Translations under genes and position numbers: made by a program
Shown: positions 1 through 7,228 of the stretch, in pieces
Layout of the letters: every line of letters begins with the position of its first letter
Position numbering within the stretch: the first letter of the stretch is position 1
NCBI GenBank assembly: GCA_964485815.1
Contig: CAZAJX010000023.1
Location: forward strand, 1 to 33,583
Length of the DNA stretch: 33,583 bases
DNA from: SFLA01 sp964485815
Lineage (GTDB): Bacteria; Bacillota; Clostridia; Oscillospirales; CAG-382
Reading direction: 5' to 3'
The notes under the pieces: generated by a model
The model's input: only the letters and a program-made list of their open reading frames with translations
What the model was told of the DNA's origin: nothing
Database searches by the model: none

Positions 1-50
1 GCCACCTCGACCTTGGCAAGGTCGCGCTCTACCAAATGAGCTAAATCCGC
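1..50 (-). tRNA. tRNA-Gly(GCC), 3' part missing
   Basis: Read on the minus strand, this begins GCGGATTTAGCTC at position 50 and has a normal D-arm. The anticodon stem is CGACC/GGTCG around a TTGCCAA loop, which gives anticodon GCC. The T-arm and 3' acceptor strand lie beyond the window edge. It starts 7 nt after the CCA end of the neighbouring tRNA-Asp, so the two are almost certainly processed from one transcript. Confidence 0.9.
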
Positions 51-57
51 AAAAATA

Positions 58-134
58 TGGCGATCCGGATGGGGCTCGAACCCACGACCTCCAGCGTGAC
101 AGGCTGGCGTTCTAACCAACTGAACTACCGGACC
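58..134 (-). tRNA. tRNA-Asp(GTC)
   Basis: A complete cloverleaf on the minus strand. The acceptor stem pairs GGTCCGG with CCGGATC, the discriminator base is G as expected for Asp, and the anticodon stem CCAGC/GCTGG holds loop CTGTCAC, giving anticodon GTC. The CCA end is encoded (positions 58-60). It is the first gene of the minus-strand tRNA transcript that continues into tRNA-Gly. Confidence 0.96.
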
Positions 135-164
135 AATTTGGTGTGCGCCTCAGCGCGCTTGCTT

Positions 165-193
165 ATAATAACACATCTTTTTTCATTTTGCAA
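165..193 (-). promoter_or_regulatory. sigma-A-type promoter for the tRNA-Asp/Gly transcript
   Basis: On the minus strand, TTGCAA (188-193) and TATTAT (165-170) are separated by 17 bp. The -10 matches consensus at 5 of 6 bases and the -35 at 4 of 6. The start would fall about 20 nt before tRNA-Asp. It lies back to back with the plus-strand promoter at 229-257. Confidence 0.6.
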
Positions 194-228
194 TACCTTT
201 TTTAAAAAAAATTGAAAATTTCCTCACA

Positions 229-257
229 TTGACAAAACTGACAGCCTTTGGTATAAT
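229..257 (+). promoter_or_regulatory. consensus sigma-A promoter for the 279-2244 gene pair
   Basis: TTGACA (229-234) and TATAAT (252-257) match consensus exactly with a 17-bp spacer. The AGGAGGT ribosome binding site at 264-270 follows almost at once, so the leader is very short. No operator-like dyad is visible. Confidence 0.85.
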
Positions 258-278
258 CCTTTTAGGAGGTAATGCACA

Positions 279-725
279 GTGAAAAACAAAAAGCTTTACA
301 TTTTAATAGCTTGTATAGTGGCGGTTCTGGCGGTTTCCGTAACCGTAATGGCGGTTATAGGCAAAAACGGTGCCGGCGATTCCGTTTCTGCCGCAACAAA
401 ATATATAGAAGCTTCTATGCGCTACGATGCAAGCGGAATGGCTTCCGTCGCTTCCGATAAGGTAAAACAGATTCTTTACAACACGGGCGAGATACCTACT
501 GTCAAACAGCTTACGGATGCGCTAAACAAAAGCTATGACGGCGTTCCCTCCGGATACGAAGGAAGTAAGATTACCTTCACAGTTACGGAGGAACGGATAA
601 ACGGCGATTCCGGATACGTGAAACTGAACGTATACGTTGACGGAGAAAAGCGTTTTACAAGAGAATGCGCCACTGTTAAGGTTGGCGGCAGATGGTATTA
701 TGACGGAGAACCGGAGGTAAATTAA
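279..725 (+). CDS. small membrane-anchored extracytoplasmic protein, unknown function
   Basis: A 148-residue protein. I chose the GTG start at 279 because AGGAGGT (264-270) sits 8 nt before it; an overlapping ATG at 272 opens a different frame that encodes only basic low-complexity sequence. Residues 5-27 form one hydrophobic segment, which could be an uncleaved signal anchor; there is no lipobox cysteine. The rest alternates short helices and strands (a K-Y-I-E-A-S helix near residue 42, then V-K-L-N-V-Y-V-D-G-E-K and G-G-R-W-Y-Y-D near the end). This resembles the small DUF4878/NTF2-like domains common in clostridial secreted proteins, but that is only an impression. The next gene starts 1 nt after its stop, and that gene's binding site (GGAGG, 714-718) lies inside this one, so they are translationally linked. 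Confidence 0.75.
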   Translation: MKNKKLYILIACIVAVLAVSVTVMAVIGKNGAGDSVSAATKYIEASMRYDASGMASVASDKVKQILYNTGEIPTVKQLTDALNKSYDGVPSGYEGSKITFTVTEERINGDSGYVKLNVYVDGEKRFTRECATVKVGGRWYYDGEPEVN

Positions 726-726
726 T

Positions 727-2244
727 ATGAAGTATATGTCCGAAAACGGAAAAGCAACGATCACATTTGAAAAGCAGAATTACAATCTTAACTCACAGCC
801 CTTTGACAATACGTTTTTAACCGACACCGTAGTGTTCGACGAAAACGACATTTCCCCCGTAAAAATAAACTGCAGAAAGCGTTTGGGCGGTACCTACGTT
901 TACTGCAATAACCCCGAAATGCTTGCCGCGCCCGATATAGATACGGTTTTAATGGAAGATAAACATTTAAGCGGAAGTGTTGTTTTCACCTTCGAAAACA
1001 GCAACCACACGGGGACCGACCTTCGTCTGGGCTACAGATTATATAATAATTCCGGCAAGGATGCTACTGTTACCGTAACCAATATCGGCGTACAATGGGA
1101 AGGCGAATGGCTGGGACAGAAGGAATGGAGTGATTATTACTCCCTTAAATTTGATCTGCCCGAGGATTATTTCAATGAGGACGGAAGCGTACACGAGGCT
1201 TATTTCGGCTGTGATTTTGTTGATTACACCCCTGCCCCTTACATTCCCCAGACAATAACCGTGCCTGACGGAAAGTATGTTTACGTGCTTGGCGGTACAA
1301 GTGAAGATTCCTTTGGCGGATTTACCGCAGGCGACACAGGAGATAAATTCCTTAAGGTGGGAAAATGCGGAAACGGCGTTGTTAAGTTTAATATCGACGG
1401 CGAGATGGTGGGATCATTCCTTTGCTATACAAAGGCAGAGAACGTTCCCTTCGGCAAGGCACAGCAAGGATATATAATAAACCGCGACGGCAGAGATTAT
1501 TCCGCACAGTACAAGGGCACGGACCACACCGCAGGTCTGATCGAAACAGAAGCGATATTCGTTTCGGGCAACGAAACAAAGGACGGTCCTATTCCCGTTA
1601 CATATGATTACTGGTCTGACAATGACTGTGCAAGTAAAAACGCGCCATATCAGCTTTACGAAAGAGAAAAATTCACCTACACAGGTCCTGCATATCATTA
1701 CGCGATCAATCCCAACGGAAACGATAAATATATCGGTACGGATATGATGGTGTTTGAGGGTGTGGATACCGAAGGAAATCCCATTATTATCGATAACGAC
1801 CGTGCAGACGGCGCAGGAAAGCCCGCAAACACCGGCAACTGGATGATACAGTACACTGATAACCTTACCTTTGTGAATTCGAGTGATTGCGAAAAACGGT
1901 TCAGAGTCTATAAAAAGGGCTCGATAAGTGGTGTGCTTGCAACCATCGTAAGAGATACTGCAGGTAACGTACTGCGCGCGTTTATGAACGTTCAGCCTTA
2001 TTCGTTCAATTCCCCCGAGGAAGCATTTGCGGGAATAAACAAGGAAGCGCTTGCACTGTCACACGGCAGATACTGGCCCGTAATGGCTGACGGAAGACCG
2101 TTTGCCGAATTACTGGAGGAACGCACTCTGGTTTATGAAACCGTCTTACAGCCCAAATCTGCGGTTCGTATAAGCATTGATGCGGTGATACTGGCAAACT
2201 CCTGCGGCGGATTGGAAACCAAAGTGACAAGCGAAAAGATATAA
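727..2244 (+). CDS. unrecognised 505-residue beta-rich protein
   Basis: I do not recognise this protein with confidence. The ATG at 727 lies 8 nt after GGAGG (714-718). There is no signal peptide and no hydrophobic stretch long enough for a membrane helix. The sequence is rich in Gly, Asn, Asp and aromatic residues, with repeated short beta-strand patterns. The region around residues 85-130, with an N-H-T-G-T-D-L-R-L-G-Y-R-L-Y-N-N stretch followed by a T-V-T-V-T-N strand, recalls the beta-sandwich modules found downstream of copper-amine-oxidase-N domains in Firmicute surface proteins. I rate that likeness low. It is co-transcribed with the membrane-anchored protein before it. An extracellular-looking sequence without a visible export signal is odd. 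Confidence 0.75.
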   Translation: MKYMSENGKATITFEKQNYNLNSQPFDNTFLTDTVVFDENDISPVKINCRKRLGGTYVYCNNPEMLAAPDIDTVLMEDKHLSGSVVFTFENSNHTGTDLRLGYRLYNNSGKDATVTVTNIGVQWEGEWLGQKEWSDYYSLKFDLPEDYFNEDGSVHEAYFGCDFVDYTPAPYIPQTITVPDGKYVYVLGGTSEDSFGGFTAGDTGDKFLKVGKCGNGVVKFNIDGEMVGSFLCYTKAENVPFGKAQQGYIINRDGRDYSAQYKGTDHTAGLIETEAIFVSGNETKDGPIPVTYDYWSDNDCASKNAPYQLYEREKFTYTGPAYHYAINPNGNDKYIGTDMMVFEGVDTEGNPIIIDNDRADGAGKPANTGNWMIQYTDNLTFVNSSDCEKRFRVYKKGSISGVLATIVRDTAGNVLRAFMNVQPYSFNSPEEAFAGINKEALALSHGRYWPVMADGRPFAELLEERTLVYETVLQPKSAVRISIDAVILANSCGGLETKVTSEKI

Positions 2245-2251
2245 AAAGTTT

Positions 2252-2275
2252 AAGCGCACAAATATTTGTGCGCTT
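2252..2275 (+). terminator. 24-bp perfect palindrome, possible terminator
   Basis: AAGCGCACAAAT is followed directly by its reverse complement, 8 nt after the stop at 2244. The hairpin has a GC-rich foot but only a CTTTACT tail, so it would be a weak intrinsic terminator. The -35 box of the next promoter begins 5 nt later. Confidence 0.5.
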
Positions 2276-2280
2276 TACTA

Positions 2281-2309
2281 TTGACAAAGTGGTTTACATA
2301 GTGTAAACT
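2281..2309 (+). promoter_or_regulatory. promoter of the BlaI/M56/lipoprotein operon
   Basis: TTGACA (2281-2286) and TAAACT (2304-2309) are 17 bp apart. The proximal operator dyad (2292-2308) covers the spacer and most of the -10 box, so a bound repressor would block RNA polymerase directly. Confidence 0.75.
2292..2308. promoter_or_regulatory. operator 1, BlaI/MecI-type dyad
   Basis: GTTTACA-TAG-TGTAAAC is a perfect 7+3+7 inverted repeat. Its TACA/TGTA core matches the TACAnnnTGTA element bound by BlaI/MecI repressors. It overlaps the promoter of a BlaI-family gene, which points to autoregulation. Confidence 0.8.
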
Positions 2310-2317
2310 ATACGCAA

Positions 2318-2334
2318 GTCTACAAAGAGTAAAC
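2318..2334. promoter_or_regulatory. operator 2, imperfect BlaI/MecI-type dyad
   Basis: GTCTACA-AAG-AGTAAAC has the same 7+3+7 layout as operator 1 with one mismatch in each arm. Its centre is 26 bp downstream of operator 1's, and it lies between the transcription start and the ribosome binding site. Paired dyads of this kind are known from staphylococcal bla and mec regulation. Confidence 0.65.
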
Positions 2335-2350
2335 CAAGGAGGAATAATTT

Positions 2351-2716
2351 GTGAATGAAATACAGCTCGGTGTTATTGAAAGTAAATTTGCCGACATTAT
2401 ATGGGAAAACGAGCCTATATCATCTTCTGCGCTGGTTAGATTGAGCGAAGAAAGATTGACCTGGAAAAAATCCACTACCTTTACGGTGCTTCGCAGACTT
2501 TGCGAAAAAGGTCTGTTTAAAAACGAAAAGGGCGTGGTTTCCTCACTTATATCAAAGCAAGATTTTTGTTCGCTGCAAAGCGAGAGATTTGTTGAAGAAA
2601 CCTTTGACGGCTCATTGCCTGCTTTTATAGCCGCTTTTACTTCACGAAAGAAGCTTACCAAGGAGGAAGTTTCTCTTTTGCGGAAGATGATAAACGAATA
2701 CAAGGAGGAACAGTAA
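2351..2716 (+). CDS. BlaI/MecI/CopY-family transcriptional repressor
   Basis: A 121-residue protein, the usual length for the family. Translation starts at GTG 2351, 8 nt after AAGGAGG (2336-2342). Residues 1-75 form the winged helix: an I-x-x-x-F-A-D-I-I-W-E-N helix, then W-K-K-S-T-T-F-T-V-L-R-R-L as the recognition helix, then a G-L-F-K-N-E-K-G wing. The acidic C-terminal third (to E-Y-K-E-E-Q) would be the dimerisation region where BlaI and MecI are cleaved during induction. It should repress its own operon through the dyads at 2292-2334. Its stop overlaps the ATG of the M56 gene by one base (TAATG), the standard arrangement for repressor and sensor. Confidence 0.93.
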   Translation: MNEIQLGVIESKFADIIWENEPISSSALVRLSEERLTWKKSTTFTVLRRLCEKGLFKNEKGVVSSLISKQDFCSLQSERFVEETFDGSLPAFIAAFTSRKKLTKEEVSLLRKMINEYKEEQ

Positions 2717-4863
2717 TGACAGATATTTTTATTAAGCTTCTTAATATGAGCATTGTTGCCGGCTGGCTTGTTATAGCCGTCTTGCTGTTGCGACTTGCAC
2801 TGAGAAAAGCTCCCCGCTGGATATTCTGCGTGCTGTGGGCGTTTGTGGCTTTAAGGCTTCTTATTCCCTTTTCTGTGCAAAGCAAAACGAGCGCTGTTCC
2901 CAGCGTGGAAACCGTGCCGCCGGAGATAGTTTATACGGAAGTTCCGGAAATACATACCGGATGGCCTACATTCAACAGTTACTTTAATCCGTATATTTCT
3001 GAGATACTTTCGCCAAAAGAGCCAGAAAACGACACCACGGAAGAGCCCGAAGAAACTCCTGCGAAAAAGTTAATTGATATTGGGGCTACAGTATGGCTGT
3101 GCGGAATGGCGGGTATGGCTGTTTACGTGGTAATAAGCTACGCTTTGCTGAAGCGCAAGATAAGAGAAGCTGTTAAGCAGGAGAATAGAATATTTGTATG
3201 CGATAACGTTTCTTCGCCGTTTATTATGGGCGTGTTGTTTCCGAAAATATATCTCCCCTCTTCTATTACAGAAGCGGATGCGGAGATGGTGATCGCTCAC
3301 GAGCAGGCGCATATCAAGCGCAAAGACCATTTGTGGAAACCTTTTGGATTTTTACTGCTTACCGTATATTGGTTTAATCCCTTATTGTGGGTTGCTTACG
3401 TTATGTTTTGCAAGGATATTGAATCCGCCTGTGATGAAAAGGTTATTAAAAAATACGGACTCCAAATTAAAAATCAGTATTCCGAAGCTTTGCTTAACTG
3501 CAGTGTTTCGGGAAAATGGGTAACGGCTTGCCCCGTAGCCTTTGGAGAAACTGCGGTAAAAAGCCGTATAAAAGGCGTGCTAAACTACAAAAAGCCCGCT
3601 TTTTGGATAATAATTATAGCGGTTTTGGCGTGTATCGCTACCTCGGTATTCTTTCTGACTGATCCTTTGTCAAACGAAACGAGCGATGATATGAGTAACG
3701 TTTCCGACAGCATTGTTAACGATGAAGATTCCATAGCTGCGCGTTTCAAGTTCAAGAGATTAATATACTCAAAAATTGAACTGCCAAATCAAATGTTAGT
3801 ATCGGATTATACAATTTTTCTTTCTCAGTTGATTGTAACAACTGATAACCGTCTGCTTATAGAGCAACCGGATGACAGCACCTGGAGTGAAGCCGGCACG
3901 CCGGAAAAAAGCAAACTTTACAAAAACAATTTTGACGATATGCTACAGGACGGAACGTGGGAAGCTGACTACAACGCTGAACTCATAAGAACTAACGCAT
4001 ATGAAGTATATATGTGTAACAGAGAGGAAACCGGAACAGCTTACTTGATATACTTCACTGACGGCACGATCATGTTTATGTTTGGTACAAAAGAAAACGA
4101 GTATTCCGAGACATATGATTCCGTAATTATAGCAGAATATTCTGTTGATAACGGAGGCGCAGGTTACATTCTTCCGTATACATTATATGACGTTTACACG
4201 TATAATTTCGGAAGCGACAACGCATATCCTGCAACGGAAGCGTCGATATATCTTGAAAAATACGGCAACCATTTTACATACGGATACCGTGCCCACTCTG
4301 CACAGCAATATTGCCCTTACGGCACTTACCGCTATGACGGCGACAAGCTGTATCTTGAAACGGCTGACGGGAAAAACACCTATGTTTTTGAACGAACAAA
4401 CGAAGGTTTAAAGTATATGTCCCACCTGTCTTCGCCGTTGCCTATGACCGAAACCAATTCCGAAAACAAAATAGAGTATATTCCCGCTAATACGATCTTT
4501 ATAAAAAGCGAAGATAACCGCGCAGGTCATTATGCACATGTAGCGGAATGGATATCACAAAGTGCATATAAAGACGTTGACGGTGATGGGCAATACGAAT
4601 TGTGTGTTATATTACCTGTACCTGAATCCAACGTACCCGCGAACGTGCTTGCAATTTACGATGGTTGTGATCGTGTTGCTGAAGAAAGAATAATATTTAA
4701 AGTTGCCCAATTCGCAATCGGTACAGACGGCAGCATAATGATTAAATTATGGAATGAAGACACACATTACGATTTCAGGATTACCGATGAAGGAATAATC
4801 TGCACTAATACGGAAACCGGCGAGGAAATGCCGTTTTCCGAGATGGGAAGGAGAAAACAATGA
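2716..4863 (+). CDS. M56 (BlaR1-like) membrane metalloprotease sensor with a non-penicillin-binding ectodomain
   Basis: A 715-residue protein. Hydrophobic segments lie near residues 9-28, 34-55, 120-143, 208-231 and 295-314. The zinc motif H-E-Q-A-H is at 195-199, followed by R-K-D-H and a downstream E-S-A-C-D-E block (about 236-241) that can supply the third ligand; this is the M56 gluzincin core. In BlaR1 such a protease responds to ligand outside the cell and leads to loss of the repressor. Here residues 320-715 carry no penicillin-binding SxxK/SxN/KTG set. They hold beta-rich sequence, including C-P-Y-G-T-Y-R-Y-D-G-D-K-L-Y-L-E-T, a pattern I associate with clostridial M56 ectodomains, and a D-V-D-G-D-G-Q-Y-E segment from residue 620. 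The inducing signal is unknown. It overlaps the repressor gene upstream and the lipoprotein gene downstream (ATGA, 4860-4863). Confidence 0.9.
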   Translation: MTDIFIKLLNMSIVAGWLVIAVLLLRLALRKAPRWIFCVLWAFVALRLLIPFSVQSKTSAVPSVETVPPEIVYTEVPEIHTGWPTFNSYFNPYISEILSPKEPENDTTEEPEETPAKKLIDIGATVWLCGMAGMAVYVVISYALLKRKIREAVKQENRIFVCDNVSSPFIMGVLFPKIYLPSSITEADAEMVIAHEQAHIKRKDHLWKPFGFLLLTVYWFNPLLWVAYVMFCKDIESACDEKVIKKYGLQIKNQYSEALLNCSVSGKWVTACPVAFGETAVKSRIKGVLNYKKPAFWIIIIAVLACIATSVFFLTDPLSNETSDDMSNVSDSIVNDEDSIAARFKFKRLIYSKIELPNQMLVSDYTIFLSQLIVTTDNRLLIEQPDDSTWSEAGTPEKSKLYKNNFDDMLQDGTWEADYNAELIRTNAYEVYMCNREETGTAYLIYFTDGTIMFMFGTKENEYSETYDSVIIAEYSVDNGGAGYILPYTLYDVYTYNFGSDNAYPATEASIYLEKYGNHFTYGYRAHSAQQYCPYGTYRYDGDKLYLETADGKNTYVFERTNEGLKYMSHLSSPLPMTETNSENKIEYIPANTIFIKSEDNRAGHYAHVAEWISQSAYKDVDGDGQYELCVILPVPESNVPANVLAIYDGCDRVAEERIIFKVAQFAIGTDGSIMIKLWNEDTHYDFRITDEGIICTNTETGEEMPFSEMGRRKQ

Positions 4864-6134
4864 AAAGAATAATATCCTTAGTTTTATTAATCCTTTGTAT
4901 TACTGCTGTTTGTATACCCATGTATTCCTGTGAGAGCACGGAAAACACGGACAAAAAAGGCAGACAATACATCTGCAGTGAGGTTGTATGCAGTGAAACA
5001 CTTGCTTTGAGCAGCGTTAATCCTTACTTATCCTATGTGCTCACAGAATCGGTATTTCTCAGCCAGAAAAAAGAAGCATTATACGTTACGCCGGATATGC
5101 ACCTGTTTTCAACTGTAAGATATGAGGAGGACGTTCAGTCGGTTTGGGAAGAAAAAGGCATCCTGATCGAAGGTCCGCTCGATTTAAAGATCATAAATTC
5201 GGACTCCGACTGGCAAAACGGGCATTCCTTGCAATATGTTACCGAAAACTTTGAATGCGCATATTCCGTTAAGGACGGTAACGTAAAACTGCAGCTTATC
5301 TTGTTAAAGGATAATACCGTTTATTTTTCGGTAAGTTCACGCGATAATGAAAGTATTTTTCTGTTGGAAGAAACGGAAATAAGCTATTATGAAGATATAA
5401 AAAGACCTTCTTTTGAAGTGTTTACCTTCGCGGTGTCCGGTAACAAGGAAGAATATACGGTATATAAAACAAACGTACTGTGTTTTTATAACGACAGAAC
5501 CGAGTTTTTCCTACAATGCGCCGAAAATAACACCGGCGGAATACACGGTAAAGTTGCCGAATTTACCGACGGTTATTTGCTGGAAACCTATGACGGCAAA
5601 TATAAATTGACCGTTCATACAGATAACGACAGTATGTATTTTACCGCCGAATCACCAAAAACGATAAAATTCGGCGAAGATATTACCGCCGGCACGGGAA
5701 CTGATTTGAAAAAATCAGGCGAATATTATACTGTGCTTAACCAAAATTCCGTGTGCTTTGATACTTGGGAAGCGGATTTTGACGGCGACGGCAACCAGGA
5801 GCAAATATCATTTCACCGTTTCAAGAATTATTATCCAAGGAGTATTTCATGTATTGAAGACCTGGCCGTCCCCTCGTACAGAATAAATGCGGCAGTATGG
5901 GAAAACGGCGAGATAAAGCATTTTGTTTTCCTTCCGTTTGAAAACATAGTAAGTGACATACGGTTTTACGAAAGCGAAAACGGCGAGCTGTTTGCAGAGG
6001 CAGACATAATCGAATACAGACTGCATCATTACAGCGGTGTCAGTCTTCCATCTTATTGGGAGCCGTATACCGAAACGGTAATATATAAGGTAAACGTGAA
6101 TGAAAACGGTTTAACCTTTACAAAAACGCAATAA
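4860..6134 (+). CDS. predicted lipoprotein of the BlaI/M56 operon
   Basis: A 424-residue protein whose start overlaps the M56 stop by 4 bases, so the two are translationally coupled. Residues 1-23 are a signal peptide (K-R then a hydrophobic core) ending in M-Y-S-C, a non-canonical lipobox with Cys24, followed by a charged linker. The mature part is beta-rich. From residue 306 it has D-F-D-G-D-G-N-Q-E, an acidic loop of the EF-hand-like or FG-GAP/VCBS type, as in the C-terminal region of the M56 protein before it. I do not recognise a specific family. Its position suggests a surface partner or ligand-binding accessory of the M56 sensor. A strong terminator follows, so it is the last gene of the operon. 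Confidence 0.8.
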   Translation: MKRIISLVLLILCITAVCIPMYSCESTENTDKKGRQYICSEVVCSETLALSSVNPYLSYVLTESVFLSQKKEALYVTPDMHLFSTVRYEEDVQSVWEEKGILIEGPLDLKIINSDSDWQNGHSLQYVTENFECAYSVKDGNVKLQLILLKDNTVYFSVSSRDNESIFLLEETEISYYEDIKRPSFEVFTFAVSGNKEEYTVYKTNVLCFYNDRTEFFLQCAENNTGGIHGKVAEFTDGYLLETYDGKYKLTVHTDNDSMYFTAESPKTIKFGEDITAGTGTDLKKSGEYYTVLNQNSVCFDTWEADFDGDGNQEQISFHRFKNYYPRSISCIEDLAVPSYRINAAVWENGEIKHFVFLPFENIVSDIRFYESENGELFAEADIIEYRLHHYSGVSLPSYWEPYTETVIYKVNVNENGLTFTKTQ

Positions 6135-6143
6135 AGCATAATC

Positions 6144-6175
6144 ACCCCGCAGTTCAGACCGCGGGGTAATTTTTT
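6144..6175 (+). terminator. intrinsic terminator of the BlaI/M56/lipoprotein operon
   Basis: ACCCCGC (6144-6150) pairs with GCGGGGT (6161-6167), and the downstream strand reads AATTTTTT. It starts 9 nt after the stop codon at 6134. Confidence 0.85.
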
Positions 6176-6234
6176 ATGTATATAGGTTTATCTTTACACC
6201 TGCGGGAAATACTACGGACAGTCGGAGGTGCAAT

Positions 6235-6909
6235 ATGGAAATAATAAAGGTTATATTAACGTCGGTGCTGTCAGCGGGTGCACTATTTGTTATTGCAAAA
6301 GTGCTGGGACACAAGCAAATGTCCCAGCTTGATTTTTTCGATTATATAACGGGAATAACCATCGGATCCATCGCAGCAGAGCTGGCGACGGAACTGGAAA
6401 AGCCCTGGAAGCCCCTTATTGCAATGATAATCTACGGCGGTATCACCTGGGGATTAACGCTTATTACAAGCAAATTACCGAAAATGCGGAAGTTTGTTAA
6501 CGGTACGCCCACAATAATTATGAGCGGCGGAAAGATATACCGTAAAAATATGAAGAAAGCAAAAATGGACTTAAGCGAGTTTCTGGTAATGTGCCGTCAG
6601 GAAGGATATTTTGATCTTAACGATATTCAAACCGCGGTTTTCGAATACAACGGGAGGCTTACCGTTTTACCGAAATCAACAAAGCGCCCTGTAAAGCCCG
6701 AGGATATGAATATCGTTCCCAAGGCCGAAACCATAAGCACCGAGGTTATTATGGACGGACGCATACTCGAAGAAAACCTTAAACGTATGGGACTTGACGT
6801 AACGTGGCTGAACAAGGAAATAAAGGGTATGGGATATAAAAACGCAAAGGAGATTTTACTCGGTCTGTGTGATGACAACCATCAGCTCACTCTGTATAAA
6901 ATGACATAA
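6235..6909 (+). CDS. DUF421 (YetF-like) membrane protein
   Basis: A 224-residue protein starting at ATG 6235, 6 nt after GGAGG (6224-6228). Hydrophobic helices lie near residues 3-22, 38-52 and 60-78. They are followed by the soluble DUF421 domain: a G-T-P-T-I-I-M-S-G-G-K-I block near residue 90, then M-D-L-S-E-F-L-V-M-C-R-Q-E-G-Y-F-D-L-N-D-I-Q-containing sequence, typical of the YetF/YrbG/YkjA family. The biochemical function of the family is not settled. In Bacilli, related proteins are found in the spore inner membrane, and a DUF421 protein is linked to spore heat resistance, which would fit the sporulation genes that begin about 300 bp downstream. That link is inference. It is transcribed alone, between two terminators. 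Confidence 0.92.
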   Translation: MEIIKVILTSVLSAGALFVIAKVLGHKQMSQLDFFDYITGITIGSIAAELATELEKPWKPLIAMIIYGGITWGLTLITSKLPKMRKFVNGTPTIIMSGGKIYRKNMKKAKMDLSEFLVMCRQEGYFDLNDIQTAVFEYNGRLTVLPKSTKRPVKPEDMNIVPKAETISTEVIMDGRILEENLKRMGLDVTWLNKEIKGMGYKNAKEILLGLCDDNHQLTLYKMT

Positions 6910-6926
6910 CGTTCGAAAAAAACACA

Positions 6927-6955
6927 AAAACCGTACTTGATAGTACGGTTTTTTT
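6927..6955. terminator. bidirectional terminator between the DUF421 gene and tRNA-Thr
   Basis: AAAACCGTACT (6927-6937) pairs perfectly with AGTACGGTTTT (6942-6952) around a TGAT loop. The plus strand continues in T to 6955. The minus strand downstream reads TTTTTGTGTTTTTTT, so the same hairpin can stop the tRNA transcript. The plus-strand T-run touches the encoded CCA end of tRNA-Thr. Confidence 0.88.
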
Positions 6956-7030
6956 GGAGCTGATGACGGGAGTCGAACCCGTGACCTCATCCTTACCAAG
7001 GATGTGCGCTACCTACTGTGCCACATCAGC
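6955..7030 (-). tRNA. tRNA-Thr(GGT)
   Basis: A complete cloverleaf on the minus strand. The acceptor stem is GCTGATG/CATCAGC, the anticodon stem CATCC/GGATG holds loop TTGGTAA (anticodon GGT), the T-arm is normal and the CCA end is encoded (6955-6957). It follows the CAT-anticodon tRNA by 15 nt and should share its transcript. Confidence 0.96.
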
Positions 7031-7045
7031 ATATATTAAAATGTG

Positions 7046-7122
7046 TGGTGGGCCATCAGGGACTCGAACCCCGGACCGACCGGTTATGAGCCGGTTGCTC
7101 TAACCAACTGAGCTAATGGCCC
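7046..7122 (-). tRNA. tRNA with CAT anticodon, probably tRNA-Ile2 (otherwise elongator Met)
   Basis: A complete cloverleaf with encoded CCA (7046-7048). The anticodon stem ACCGG/CCGGT holds loop CTCATAA, anticodon CAT. The acceptor stem is GGGCCAT/ATGGCCC, so pairs 4-69 and 5-68 are both C-G. Those pairs are TilS determinants in E. coli tRNA-Ile2, whereas elongator tRNA-Met of E. coli and B. subtilis differs there. I therefore favour tRNA-Ile2, read as AUA after lysidine modification. It is not an initiator, because position 1 pairs with 72 and the anticodon stem lacks the GGG/CCC run. Confidence 0.8.
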
Positions 7123-7168
7123 ACATTGAATAAACCTTTGACCGTTGCTTTTGCCGGACAGCTTGGTT

Positions 7169-7197
7169 ATTCTAACACACGCAAGGCAGTTTGTCAA
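7169..7197 (-). promoter_or_regulatory. promoter of the tRNA-Ile2/tRNA-Thr transcript
   Basis: On the minus strand, TTGACA (7192-7197) and TAGAAT (7169-7174) are spaced by 17 bp. This near-consensus promoter lies about 45 bp before the first tRNA. No terminator is visible between spoVM and this site, so some read-through from spoVM into the tRNAs is possible. Confidence 0.8.
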
Positions 7198-7228
7198 GTA
7201 CTTTTTTTAATGAAACACAAGTATTTTT

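Noticed and set aside
272..460. ATG-initiated 62-codon frame overlapping the first gene
   Set aside because: The ATG is too close to the AGGAGGT site, and the product is Arg/Gly/Phe-rich low-complexity sequence. The GTG frame at 279 has proper spacing and a membrane anchor.
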